A stretch of DNA of 64,000 bases from Streptomyces aurantiacus (GCF_027107535.1 NZ_CP114283.1:3224001-3288000); one strand, 5' to 3'. Counted from the first letter of the stretch, positions 41,580 through 49,765 are shown. Program-made: numbers and translations. The notes: generated from the letters alone by a model not told the origin.

Positions 41580-42407
41580 TCAGGCCGGATCGACGAATAT
41601 GTCGAGCGCGAGATCACCCTCAAAGCCGGCAGGGCTGTAGGCGGACAGGTCGGTGACGCCCTCGTCCGAGAGGACCTCGTCGTCGATGAACAGGTTGGCG
41701 GTGCACTTCCGCGCGTCACGCGTGACGATGGCGTACGCGGCGTCAGCCATGATCCGCGGACTACGGGCTTGTCCGGCGCCGCCGACCACATTGCGCACGG
41801 CGGCTGTGTTGATCAGGGTCCGCGGCCACAGCGAGTTGGCGGCGATGCCGTCGGCGGCGAGCTCCTCGGCGAGCCCGATGGTGCACAGACTCATGCCGTA
41901 CTTCGACAGCGTGTAACCGAGATGCTTCCCCACCCAGTGCGGCGCGAGGTTCAACGGCGGGGAGAGCGTGAGGATGTGCGGGTTGCCCGCCTTGCGCAGA
42001 TGTGGGATCGCTGCCTTGCTCAGCAGGAACGTGCCACGCGTGTTGATGTCCTGCATCAGGTCGTACCGCTTCATCTCCAGCTGCTCCGACGACGACAGGT
42101 CGATCGCGCTGGCGTTGTTGACCACGATGTCGATGCCGCCGAAGGCGCTGACCGCCGCGTTGACGGCGGTGCGCACATCGTCCTCTTCGCGGACGTCGCC
42201 GACTACGGCCAGCCCCTTGCCGCCCGCGCGCTCAATCTCGTCGACGGCGGTGTGGACCGTGCCTTCGAGCTTTGGATGCGGCACGGCGGTCTTGGCGAGC
42301 ATCACCACGTTCGCACCGTCGCGGGCCGCGCGCAGGGCGATGGCGAGTCCGATGCCGCGGCTGCCTCCCGACATCAGGATGGTCTTGTCGGCCAGTGTCT
42401 GTGTCAT
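41580..42407 (-). CDS. SDR oxidoreductase, HSDL2-like
   Basis: This is a 275-residue SDR. MSGGSRGIGLAIALRAARDG is the cofactor site, VVMLAKTAVPHPKLEGTVHT and NNASAIDLSSSEQ (NNAS) are characteristic of the HSDL2/citronellol-type subgroup, and HILTLSPPLNLAPHWVG with GYTLSKYGMSL supplies the active-site Tyr and Lys. Members are proposed to act on branched or isoprenoid fatty alcohols/acyl groups. GGAGG 8 nt before ATG 42407 fixes the start. It is divergent from an acyl-CoA dehydrogenase, with direct repeats between them. Confidence 0.87.
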   Translation of the reverse strand: MTQTLADKTILMSGGSRGIGLAIALRAARDGANVVMLAKTAVPHPKLEGTVHTAVDEIERAGGKGLAVVGDVREEDDVRTAVNAAVSAFGGIDIVVNNASAIDLSSSEQLEMKRYDLMQDINTRGTFLLSKAAIPHLRKAGNPHILTLSPPLNLAPHWVGKHLGYTLSKYGMSLCTIGLAEELAADGIAANSLWPRTLINTAAVRNVVGGAGQARSPRIMADAAYAIVTRDARKCTANLFIDDEVLSDEGVTDLSAYSPAGFEGDLALDIFVDPA

Positions 42408-42435
42408 GGCTGAACCTCCAGAATAGATTGCCAGA

Positions 42436-42460
42436 CTAATGGTACGCGATGCTAATGGTA
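42436..42460. repeat. Direct repeat CTAATGGTA (16-bp period) in divergent promoter
   Basis: CTAATGGTA occurs at 42436-42444 and 42452-42460, exactly 16 bp apart, in the 63-bp gap between the SDR and acyl-CoA dehydrogenase starts. Such tandem half sites suggest a regulator bound on one face, possibly the MarR protein encoded downstream. Confidence 0.5.
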
Positions 42461-42470
42461 TCTTCCGCGT

Positions 42471-43697
42471 ATGACTTCGACTCCCACACGCCAGATCGAC
42501 CGGCTCTACCACGAGCTCCTGGCCCCCAAAGAGGCACAGTCCGTTCGCGCTGCCGTGCGCCGGATCGCAGAACGCGAAGTGGCTCCGCACGCCGTGGCGA
42601 TCGCCGGTGGTGACGAGCGCACGGACGGCTTCCCCCGGCAGGTGTTTGACGGGCTTGCGTCGGCGGGGGTCTTCCGGATCCCCTTCCCCGGCGAGGTCGG
42701 CGGCGACGGTCTGACCCACCCGGCGACCGCCACCGCCGCGGCCATCGAGGAACTGGCCTACTACTCCAGCAGCGTCGCGGCCGTCTTCGATGTGCACTGC
42801 ATCCTGGCGGGCAACGCCCTGCGGCAGGGCACTGAGGAGCAGCAGCAGCGGTGGCTGCGAAAGGTCGTGGAGGGATCAGTGGTCGGCGCGTTCGCCACCA
42901 CCGAGCCGGATGCCTCAAGTGACCTGTCCCCGCAGGCGGTTCAGACCGAGGCGATACGCACCGAGGCCGGCTGGGTGCTGAACGGCCACAAGCGGTGGAT
43001 CTCCAACTCGCCCGTCGCCGGGTTCGTGGTGGTTCTCGCCCGCACCGGCACCCGGCTGAGCATGTTCATCGTCGACACGGCACTTCCCGGAGTGGAAGTC
43101 GGCCTTCCCGACCGCAAGATGGGCAACCGCGGCCAACTCACCGCGGACATCCGCTTCACGGATGTGCACCTGACCGACGACGACCTCCTCGGTGGCGCCG
43201 AGGGACACGGACTGCGCCATGCGCTGTCCACTCTGACCTACGGCCGGATCGGCATCGCGGCTGCCGGGGTCGGCATGGCGCAGGCCGCCTTCGATCACAC
43301 CGTGGCCCACCTGTCGACGCGACACGCCTTCGGCAAGCCGGTGGCCGCCAACCAGCACTGGCAGTTCCTGCTCGCCGAACGGGCCACCGAGATCGAGAAC
43401 GCCCGCACCCTCTACACCAAGGCCGCCCTGCGTCTGGACGCGGGCAACCCGTCCCCGGAGCCCGAGGCCGCGATGGCGAAGTACTACGGCACCAAGCTGT
43501 CCGTGGACATGGCACGCGACGCCGTCCAGGCCTTCGGAGGCCTCGGCTTCGCGCGCGAACTGGGCGCCGACGGCAGCCCCGGGCCTGTCGAGGCGATCTA
43601 CCGGGACAGCAAAATCGGTGAGATCTACGAGGGGACCAATGAGATCCAGAAGTGGGTCATAGCTCGGCAGATCTTCGGTCGGGCCATCGTCGGCTGA
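42471..43697 (+). CDS. Acyl-CoA dehydrogenase
   Basis: This is a 408-residue FAD-dependent acyl-CoA dehydrogenase. GAFATTEPDASSDLSPQAVQ is the FAD-binding motif (TEPDAGSD type), HKRWISNSPVAGFVVVLART the middle beta domain, and the C-terminal helical domain has YGRIGIAAAGVGMAQAAFDH, FGKPVAANQHWQFLLAERA and DAVQAFGGLGFARE. It ends with YRDSKIGEIYEGTNEIQKWV, whose Glu in YEGTNE is the catalytic base of the short-/medium-chain type. It introduces a double bond into an acyl-CoA and passes electrons to ETF. The pairing with SDR and MarR genes suggests a dedicated acyl-CoA route. Confidence 0.93.
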   Translation: MTSTPTRQIDRLYHELLAPKEAQSVRAAVRRIAEREVAPHAVAIAGGDERTDGFPRQVFDGLASAGVFRIPFPGEVGGDGLTHPATATAAAIEELAYYSSSVAAVFDVHCILAGNALRQGTEEQQQRWLRKVVEGSVVGAFATTEPDASSDLSPQAVQTEAIRTEAGWVLNGHKRWISNSPVAGFVVVLARTGTRLSMFIVDTALPGVEVGLPDRKMGNRGQLTADIRFTDVHLTDDDLLGGAEGHGLRHALSTLTYGRIGIAAAGVGMAQAAFDHTVAHLSTRHAFGKPVAANQHWQFLLAERATEIENARTLYTKAALRLDAGNPSPEPEAAMAKYYGTKLSVDMARDAVQAFGGLGFARELGADGSPGPVEAIYRDSKIGEIYEGTNEIQKWVIARQIFGRAIVG

Positions 43698-43781
43698 TCG
43701 CCCAGGACGCGCCGGTGCAGTGAGCCGACGGACAGTGGGCATCCCGTCGGCCTGCAGCGGTCCCGCCGCCTCGGGCTTTCT

Positions 43782-43808
43782 CGTACGATGGACAGGACCA
43801 TACGTATG
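43782..43808 (+). promoter_or_regulatory. Imperfect palindrome before the MarR gene
   Basis: CGTACGATGG and CCATACGTATG are inverted with one extra base around ACAGGA-type centre. The element ends 23 bases upstream of the MarR start and is likely an autoregulatory operator. Confidence 0.5.
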
Positions 43809-43831
43809 ACTAACCATGGGCGGGATAAACG

Positions 43832-44326
43832 ATGTCCGAGGCTCCGCTGGTACCAGGGACAGTGGCCGAACACACCATCTGCCTGCTGGTCAAGCTCGGG
43901 CAGGTGGCGTTCAGGATCGCTGAGGACGGTATCGGCGGGACCGGTCTGCGAGTGCGGCACTACAGCGTCTTGCAAGCTCTTGCGGACAACGGCGCCATGC
44001 CGCAACTGGCACTTGGTTCATTCCTGCGGATCGACCCGGCGACGATGGTGACGAGTCTCGACGACCTGGAGCGCACCGGATGCGCCGAGCGGACGCGAGA
44101 TCCACAGGATCGTCGACGCTACGCCGTGGACATCACCGCCGAAGGCCGCAAGGTTCTTGCCGACCTCAACCGCACACTCGTCGATCTCGACGGCGAAATC
44201 CTCGCAGACCTGGGTGCCACGGAACGAGACTCGCTTCAGGCCCTGCTGGGCAGCCTCGCGGGAAGCCCCACTCTGACCTCCCTGTTCGACGCCGTCCGGG
44301 AGCAGAATGGAGCGAAACGGGCTTAG
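43832..44326 (+). CDS. MarR-family transcriptional regulator
   Basis: This is a 164-residue MarR protein. The winged helix reads LRVRHYSVLQALADNGAMPQ, RIDPATMVTSLDDLERTGCA and the wing ERTRDPQDRRRYAVDITAEG with the usual DPxDRR. It is downstream of the acyl-CoA dehydrogenase in the same direction and has its own palindrome, so it probably regulates itself and perhaps the SDR/acyl-CoA dehydrogenase pair. Ligands of the family are often aromatic acids or CoA thioesters. Confidence 0.88.
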   Translation: MSEAPLVPGTVAEHTICLLVKLGQVAFRIAEDGIGGTGLRVRHYSVLQALADNGAMPQLALGSFLRIDPATMVTSLDDLERTGCAERTRDPQDRRRYAVDITAEGRKVLADLNRTLVDLDGEILADLGATERDSLQALLGSLAGSPTLTSLFDAVREQNGAKRA

Positions 44327-44500
44327 CGGCTTGGGGGGATCGCACCCGGGTGCGGCGGTACGCCCCGGTTCTGGCAAAGTCCCGGAAGGGCGGCCGAGAT
44401 CGCACTTCTCTTTTCCCTCAGCGACCACATAGTCTATTGGGTTTGATCCGCTTTGACGGACATCCGAGATCAGGGGTTCCATCCCGGAAGGATGTCCATC

Positions 44501-44863
44501 ATGGAGAGCATGGGGAGGAAGAAGCCACGCCCTCGCCGTTCGTTCACACCGGAGTGCAAGGCCGAGATCGTTGATCTGTGTCGGCGCGGTGACCGCTCGG
44601 TCGGTCAGATCGCCAAGGACTTCGATCTGACCGAGCCGGCAGTGCGGCTGTGGGTCAGCCAGGCCGAAGTCGACGCAGGCGAACGCGACGGACTGACCAG
44701 CAGCGAACGCGGGGAACTGGCCGCGCTGCGGCGGGAGAACCGCCGGCTGCGCGAGGACGTCGAGGTCCTCAAGCGGGCGACAGCTTTCTTCGCGTCAATG
44801 CCAGGCTGTTGGCGATCGGTGGGCGTGCACGGGCCGAACTCGCTTATGGTGGCTGGCCCTTGA
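44501..44863 (+). pseudogene. IS3-family transposase OrfA, altered 3' end
   Basis: The first 95 residues are a standard OrfA: KPRPRRSFTPECKAEIVDLC, DRSVGQIAKDFDLTEPAVRL, WVSQAEVDAG and a leucine-rich coiled coil ELAALRRENRRLREDVEVLK followed by RATAFFA. Family members then end within a few residues (KETR-like), but here the frame runs on into unrelated SMPGCWRSVGVHG, pointing to a small deletion at the OrfA/OrfB junction that removes the programmed frameshift. Confidence 0.78.
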
Positions 44864-44864
44864 T

Positions 44865-45310
44865 GTGTCGTCCTCCGGTGGCAGGATCCTGCCGACCGGT
44901 GGGCTGGCTCGTTTCTTCGCTGCCCCGTACGGCGGTCACAGCGTCAAGCGTGCGTGTGAACTGCTGCAGGTCTCCCGAGCCGCCTTCTACGCCCGCCGCA
45001 CCGCCAAGCCTGGGCCGCGGGCGGTCCGGGACACCGGGCTGACCGAGAAGATCGCCGAAGTCCACGAGCGGTCCCGTGGAACCTACGGGGTCCCTCGGGT
45101 CCATGCCGCCCTGCAACGACAGGGCCAGGACTGCGGACGGCGCCGCGTCGCCCGACTGATGCGCGACGCCGGGCTGCAGGGCCGCCACCGCAGGCGACGG
45201 CGGCCGACGACGATCCCTGACCCGTGGGCGGCCGCCCGGCCCGACCTCGTCGTCCGCAACTTCACTCCCGACCCGGACGTGGCCGCCCGGCTTGTTGCGG
45301 GCCCTGGGCC
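44865..45310 (+). pseudogene. IS3-family transposase OrfB, truncated before the DDE core
   Basis: The HTH_21 region is intact (HSVKRACELLQVSRAAFYAR, EIAEVHERSRGTYGVPRVHA as read with KIAEV, and RRRVARLMRDAGLQGRHRRR). The catalytic domain begins PDLVVRNFTPDPD but ends after a few residues, so none of the three acidic residues remains. Downstream sequence in the same frame is unrelated. Confidence 0.8.
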
Positions 45311-45406
45311 GGGGAATGCGCAGGCCTCGACGAGGATGAACAGGTCACCTTCGATGAGGAGTTCATCTTCTACGGCGCCCCGGAAAGCCCGGCCGGCACC
45401 GCAGCG
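45311..45406 (+). pseudogene. Short fragment resembling a TerD-family protein
   Basis: One frame reads GLDEDEQVTFDEEFIFYGAP followed by ESPAGTA. TerD/TerZ tellurium-resistance proteins have such an acidic, Ca-binding stretch (D-E-x-F-V-F-Y-N-x-P-x-S). Only about 30 codons remain between the IS3 end and the SDR fragment. The match is short, so the call is tentative. Confidence 0.35.
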
Positions 45407-45441
45407 GCCTCAAGCGAGACCTCGTGGCCCGCGGACCGGGG

Positions 45442-45795
45442 ATGGAACGTTTTGAGGGGTACGCGGTCTTGGTCACTGGGGCGGCGCGCGGTATCGGGGC
45501 GGCCGCTGCCCGCAGATTTGTGATGGAGGGCGCCCGCGTCCTGGTCACCGATATCGATCTGGCCGAGGCGCAGAGGACGGCCGCCGCGATCGGGCCGGCC
45601 GAGGCGTTTGTGTGTGATGTCGGCTCGCGGGAATCGGTCGAGGCTGCTGTCGCCTGCGCCGTGGAGGCGTACGGTTCGCTGGACGTGCTGGTCAACAACG
45701 CCTGCGCGTGCCACCGCGATGCCCCGCTCTTCGAAGAGGAGCCGGACGAGGTGTGGGGCCGTGATCTTGACATCACTCTGACCGGCGCTTTCCGT
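45442..45795 (+). pseudogene. Truncated short-chain dehydrogenase, N-terminal two thirds of the fold missing its active site
   Basis: The frame from ATG 45442 encodes ERFEGYAVLVTGAARGIGAA, VLVTDIDLAEAQRTAAAIG and SLDVLVNNACACHRDAPL, a clean SDR cofactor half. It stops matching at DLDITLTGAFRS, before the Ser and YxxxK motifs. The next bases belong to an oppositely oriented fragment of another gene, so a deletion or rearrangement joined two genes here. Confidence 0.82.
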
Positions 45796-45796
45796 T

Positions 45797-45895
45797 CAGT
45801 TCCTGGACGGCGAGAGCGGTCTCGTCATCCGCGGCAACGACGTCCACCACGGCCAGCCCCGGCTCTGAGAGATGTGCTTCGCTGATCGGCTTCAT
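45797..45895 (-). pseudogene. N-terminal fragment of a small Streptomyces protein (DUF6207-like)
   Basis: Minus-strand frame from ATG 45895: KPISEAHLSEPGLAVVDVVA then ADDETALAVQEL, which resembles from memory the start of a small conserved Streptomyces family (DUF6207). After VQEL the sequence changes into the reverse of the SDR fragment. It is a 33-codon stub. Confidence 0.5.
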
Positions 45896-46394
45896 GCACG
45901 GCAGGACGTGCCGGCGGCCGTGGAAGTTCTCCGGTCCGGGGTTCTTCACCCGACCGTGTGGAGACGGGGCATCGTGGTCTGCTTCGCCGGGACCGGCCGG
46001 GTGGTCCGCTGTGAGGCGGAGCGTCTCGGCTTCGCCGCCTGCGCCGGTCCTGGCGGCGGACTCTCCCACATCGAGGCTTCGCGATCTCTCACGGCCCGTC
46101 CGGAAAGTCCAACCCCACGTACTCCTCCCCACGCACGACTCAACGAGCCACGGCCACATAGGACGCCAGCCTTAACACCCTCTGACGTCATGTCAACTGT
46201 TGGCGTTGTTAAGGGAGTTATACGATGGGCCAGCTTCCGGCTGCTACGTGGGCTGTTCGGGGCCGCACGGCGGGGACCCGCTTGCTGCGAAGGCTGAGCC
46301 GGGTGGGGAAGGAGGCGCAGGTAATGCGGCGAGGGGGGCGTTTCATGGACAGAGGCGGCGCTGGGCAGGGGAGACCGACGTGGCGTGACGTCCG
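45896..46394. other. Gap before the anchored-protein operon, with possible promoter
   Basis: No gene with a recognisable domain is seen. An inverted repeat CCTTAAC / GTTAAGG (about 46171-46213) surrounds GACGTCATGTCAACTG, and CTGTTG with TATACG 16 bp later (about 46198-46225) is a candidate promoter for the operon beginning at 46395. Confidence 0.35.
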
Positions 46395-47051
46395 ATGACG
46401 CAGGCATCCAGTAACGCTGAGGCTCCCCAGCAGCTTTCCCCGCCCAAGCGGCGGCGCCGATGGTTACGCGTCGTCGTTCTCACGTTCCTCCTCGCCTTGC
46501 TTGTCGGAGGAGGGGTGGCTGCATGGACCCATCTGATGCCTTGGTGGCAGGGCAGAAGTGACACCTACAGCGTCGTGCCTCCGGCAAGCGCGGTCTTCGA
46601 GACCAAGGGCTCCGACATCGCTCAGCTCTCCGAGATCCTCAAGCTTGAGGAGGACCGCGGATACCTATCCGCTTCCCGCGGCTACACCTCAAGTTCGACC
46701 GCGAGGTGGGCCCGCTATGCCCCGGACCTCGTGACGGTCAGCATCGAGTACCGCCGGGAGGAGGCCACTACCCGGCAGTCCGGCACCGAGGTTGCAGAGG
46801 GCTGGATCGATTCCCGCACCACCTTCCTGCGGGACCACTTCGTGAGCTTCACCAAGGCGGCGGGAATCGGCGACGAGGCCATAGAGACATACAGCTCGGG
46901 CGGCGCCGAGGTGTATGTCCGCGCGGGGAATGTGACGATCAAGGTCAACTACTACGTGGCTGGCGCCCGCGGAACGGATACCGCGGATCAATTGCAGAGC
47001 GTGGCTCGCAACCTGGCGAAGACGGCCGTCGAGAAGCTGAAGAAGACGTAA
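46395..47051 (+). CDS. Single-pass membrane-anchored protein of unknown function
   Basis: This is a 218-residue protein with a basic N-terminus (PPKRRRRW) and one strong membrane helix (residues 24-45, LRVVVLTFLLALLVGGGVAA), so the rest is extracellular. The outer part has VSIEYRREEATTRQSGTEVA and ends with VYVRAGNVTIKVNYYVAGAR then TADQLQSVARNLAKTAVEKL. This resembles extracytoplasmic domains of small actinobacterial lipoproteins that measure or bind ligands, but I cannot name a family. It is followed 32 bases later by a lipoprotein gene and seems to begin a three-gene operon. Confidence 0.65.
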   Translation: MTQASSNAEAPQQLSPPKRRRRWLRVVVLTFLLALLVGGGVAAWTHLMPWWQGRSDTYSVVPPASAVFETKGSDIAQLSEILKLEEDRGYLSASRGYTSSSTARWARYAPDLVTVSIEYRREEATTRQSGTEVAEGWIDSRTTFLRDHFVSFTKAAGIGDEAIETYSSGGAEVYVRAGNVTIKVNYYVAGARGTDTADQLQSVARNLAKTAVEKLKKT

Positions 47052-47083
47052 TCGTGGTGGGAGCGAATCAGGGGGTTGAAGGT

Positions 47084-47827
47084 ATGCGACGAGGGACCGG
47101 ACGGCCGGAGGCCAAGGCGACGTGGTGGTCGCGGGTTGTGGTCGCGCTATTTGTCGCGCTGTTCCTCGTCGGCTGCGGTGCGGAACCGACGCCCCCCACC
47201 TCGGCGCCGAGCGAATCCCCCACGCCGACGGGTCCGCAGTCGGCTGGTGCGGCAGAGGAGCCTACAGCCCAAGCGGCACTCGACCCTGTCGAGATCTTGT
47301 CACGTAATGTGAGCGCGGCCCGTTCGGCCTGTGCGGGATGTGGTGGTGAACTGAAAGTCGACGCGGCGACGAAGAAGGAGATGATGGACGAGTTGCTTCG
47401 CGAACACTCCGAACACCAGGGTCCGCCGCTGACCCGGGTGAACGCGGAGAAATCCCTGTACGGGCCCGCAGGCTCCACGCCGCAGGTGGCTGGCCAGTCA
47501 GAGCCGGCGCCAGATGTCTCTTTTCGTGACCAGGAGGGAAAGGAAGTCTACCGACGTGAAATAAAGACCTTTGACGGGAATGAGAGCAGTTTCTCCAAAA
47601 GCTTCTCGAAGTATGCGGGCAAAATGAAATACCGGGGCGAGTTCTATATTCAAGTCAAGGGGGAGGTCGACCCTAAGGTTTTGATGCAGAGATTCTGGGA
47701 CGACCGAAAGGGGAAAGGTGCACTCGATAAATATGCCGACGTATATGCGGCGTTCCATGACGAGAAAGGGCGTCCACTCGGCCTGTGGATGTTCGGGGCC
47801 CGCGGCATGGGCGTTCCTGGGGGCTAG
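47084..47827 (+). CDS. Lipoprotein with C-terminal PD-(D/E)XK-like nuclease domain (toxin candidate)
   Basis: This is a 247-residue protein. Residues 1-30 are a lipoprotein signal with lipobox LVGC (ALFLVGCGAEPTPP) and a Pro/Ser/Thr spacer follows. The middle has a CAGC motif. The C-terminal 100 residues read APDVSFRDQEGKEVYRREIK then TFDGNESSFSKSF: Asp in PDVSF, then Glu-Ile-Lys, with later FYIQVKGEVDP and YADVYAAFHDEKGRPLG. This is the layout of restriction-endonuclease-fold toxin domains in polymorphic and CDI toxins. The base composition of this tail is visibly richer in A/T than its neighbours. A partner gene follows 20 bases downstream. A surface nuclease toxin anchored as a lipoprotein is inferred. 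Confidence 0.6.
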   Translation: MRRGTGRPEAKATWWSRVVVALFVALFLVGCGAEPTPPTSAPSESPTPTGPQSAGAAEEPTAQAALDPVEILSRNVSAARSACAGCGGELKVDAATKKEMMDELLREHSEHQGPPLTRVNAEKSLYGPAGSTPQVAGQSEPAPDVSFRDQEGKEVYRREIKTFDGNESSFSKSFSKYAGKMKYRGEFYIQVKGEVDPKVLMQRFWDDRKGKGALDKYADVYAAFHDEKGRPLGLWMFGARGMGVPGG

Positions 47828-47847
47828 CCCGGCCGGAAGGAGAGGGA

Positions 47848-48489
47848 ATGGGGCCCTTGGTGTTTCTTGCCTGCCTGTGCGGTGAGGTGGCTCTCCCGCT
47901 CGGCGTTGCGATCCAAGAGAGTCCGGGTGGGGCCATCCGATATTTCGAGCGACCTTACCTCTCGGAGTCTCCCCTGGAATCAGTGGTGCTCTGGCGGTTT
48001 CTCGCGCAGCACGGCGGGCATCGCATCAAGCCTCTCTACGACTTCGCCGCGGAGTGGAATGAGCTCAACGCGAACCTGGATCCGCGTATTCTTGGCGGCG
48101 ACGCCGATCGTGACATCTCGTTCGAGGATTATGTGGCCAACCAGCCAGAGAGCCGTGACAACCAGGGCGCCGAACGCCGGGCGGTTTTTATCGGCGACGG
48201 TTACCTGAGCTGCACTCAGTGCCGGGAACGACTCTGGCTGGGACGCTCTCTGACTCGCGGTGACGACCATGTCCGGTACTTTCACGCCGGGGGCGCAGAA
48301 GATCCCCCCAATTCTCGTAGCAGGCTTCTGAACCGCGCGCTTTGGCGATTCCTGACGATGCATCCCATGCATGAACTCGTGGTCCGAGTCCTTCGAGACG
48401 CGTCGACGAGCACTGACTACGTGACAATCGGCGGAACCCGCCCTGGTGATCGTGGACTTGCGGACTTCGTGGGCGACTGGGTGGGCTGA
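47848..48489 (+). CDS. Internally duplicated Cys-motif protein, possible immunity partner
   Basis: This is a 213-residue protein with a strong GGAAGGAG site before ATG 47848. Two halves align. Residues 5-95 hold FLACLCGEVALPLGVAI, IRYFERPYLSESPLE, VLWRFLAQHGGHRIK and ILGGDADRDISFEDYV. Residues 110-213 hold YLSCTQCRERLWLGRSL, VRYFHAGGAEDPPN, ALWRFLTMHPMHELV and TIGGTRPGDRGLADFV. The C-terminal copy keeps CxxC; the N-terminal has CLC. Streptomyces carry single-copy relatives of unknown role. No signal peptide is clear. Position right behind the nuclease-tailed lipoprotein suggests an immunity or partner protein, by inference only. Confidence 0.6.
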   Translation: MGPLVFLACLCGEVALPLGVAIQESPGGAIRYFERPYLSESPLESVVLWRFLAQHGGHRIKPLYDFAAEWNELNANLDPRILGGDADRDISFEDYVANQPESRDNQGAERRAVFIGDGYLSCTQCRERLWLGRSLTRGDDHVRYFHAGGAEDPPNSRSRLLNRALWRFLTMHPMHELVVRVLRDASTSTDYVTIGGTRPGDRGLADFVGDWVG

Positions 48490-48529
48490 GGCACTCCAGG
48501 CAGCAGGGGATCTGCACGACTCAACAAAC

Positions 48530-49090
48530 TAGGCGGGGCGAGGGTGGCCGCTTGCGTGGTGTGTCGATCGGAAGACCGCGACGCAGGCGTGTTTGGCCAT
48601 TCTGACTCTCTGGTAGTGGCCTCCGTAGCCCTTGGCGACGATCTCCTGGTGGGCACTGTCGCTGTGTGCTCGCCTTCCTCCCAGCGTTGACGCAAGTACT
48701 CCAGATACGGATCGAAACTCGCGGACCGGCGGGGCGGAGTGCGCCGTACGCACTCCTGCCAGGAGGCAGCGCGCGCGTACTTGGCCACGGCACGTCGGTT
48801 CAGGCCCAGCTCGCGGGCTATCGCGCGGAGCGAGCGGCCGGGATCGGAGACAGCATGCACCGCCTCGAACAGCCGCTAGGCGTGGCGGCGAGCGGGAGAA
48901 TCAACCGCCTCGGACAGTTCTGCTGGCGGTGGCGCGGCAGGTTCGGATTCAGGTACTGCGGCTGACAAGCAGGCGCGGTGGGCGGCGGCGATGTCCGAGA
49001 CTCGTTTCGACAGCCCCTGCCAGAGGTGGAAACGGTCGCTGACCTGCACCGCGTCCGCGGCCCCGTCCGCGATGCCTTGCCGGTTGGTCC
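48530..49090 (-). pseudogene. ISL3-family transposase remnant, frameshifted
   Basis: Minus-strand pieces: GIADGAADAVQVSDRFHLWQ and SKRVSDIAAAHRACL (the ISL3 core after the DDE region), then in another frame AVSDPGRSLRAIARELGLNR with RAVAKYARAASWQEC and SFDPYLEYLRQRWEEGEH (the C-terminal helix-turn-helix domain). A stop splits them near 48876 and more frames follow, so it is dead. No terminal inverted repeats were found. Confidence 0.75.
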
Positions 49091-49104
49091 TTGGCGGTGC
49101 GGGG

Positions 49105-49500
49105 GAGGCTGGTGCGGTCGTCGGCCTTGACCAGGACGACGTGGGCGGTGACGTCGCGGTGTTGCGGGCGGCGGCTCGCTCGGCCTCGTCGAAGGTGGCG
49201 ATGAGCTTGCGGCGCTCGATCTTGGTGGGGGCGACGGGCACGATCAGTCGGTTTGCCTCGGTGACAGCTTCGTGGAACAGCTTGGCGCCGGCGTCGACGA
49301 CGATCGCGCCGAACTTGGTGTGCTTGTCGCGGATGTACTCGGCGATATCGTCGAACGGGTGCCGCTCGATGAACAGGTTGGCCGGGATGTCGAAGCCGGC
49401 GGTTTTGGCGACCTTGAACCAGTTGTAGGCGGACTGGCTGGTCGCATCGGCGTCGAGGAGCAGTGTGGGCAGTCCGAGCACGACGGCGTAGTAGAGATCG
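49105..49500 (-). pseudogene. ParA-like partition ATPase fragment fused to the ISL3 remnant
   Basis: The minus strand encodes VLGLPTLLLDADATSQSAYN, KHTKFGAIVVDAGAKLFHEA and LIVPVAPTKIERRKLIATFD, then in another frame HVVLVKADDRTSLP. This is the body of a ParA/MinD-type ATPase (DADxxxSA, VVDAGA and VPVAPT motifs) as found on actinobacterial plasmids and integrative elements. The N-terminal Walker A is absent, and the C-terminus runs into the ISL3 relic. It is a leftover of an integrated plasmid. Confidence 0.75.
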
Positions 49501-49713
49501 GCTGCAGCCGTAGGCAGCTGGTGAAGACCCAGTCGCTCGCCCGGGTGAAATGGCCGTCGGAGAGAACCTGGCTGGTAGGTGCTGTGTGGCACTGTGGAGC
49601 CGTCCCGCAAGGACAGAGACTGGCAGTGAGCTCATCCTCACCGGCAAGGGTAAGACGCAGCCGACGACGGCAGACGCGATGCTCGGCCAATGCGGAGGAG
49701 TAGGGCTGACAGG

Positions 49714-49765
49714 CGGCTGCCGCCTCTCACACATTTCTCACGGACTGTATGAGAGGCGGCAGCCG
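49714..49765. repeat. Perfect 16-bp inverted repeat with 20-nt loop
   Basis: CGGCTGCCGCCTCTCA (49714-49729) and its reverse complement (49750-49765) enclose 20 bases. It separates the plasmid/IS debris from conserved chromosome. It could be a terminator, a recombination site or the end of a lost element; no T-tract is present. Confidence 0.65.

Larger units (their letters stand above)
44444..45310 (+). mobile_element. IS3-family remnant, right end missing
   Basis: The left end TGATCCGCTTTGACGGACAT is typical of actinobacterial IS3 elements. A two-frame transposase follows, but orfB breaks off at the start of its catalytic domain and no right inverted repeat is found. The element is therefore truncated and immobile. 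Confidence 0.75.

Noticed and set aside
45798..45872. Plus-strand reading QFLDGESGLVIRGNDVHHG resembling a citrate-synthase start
   Set aside because: It is 25 codons, on the opposite strand of a better match to a small Streptomyces protein, and without a start or continuation.
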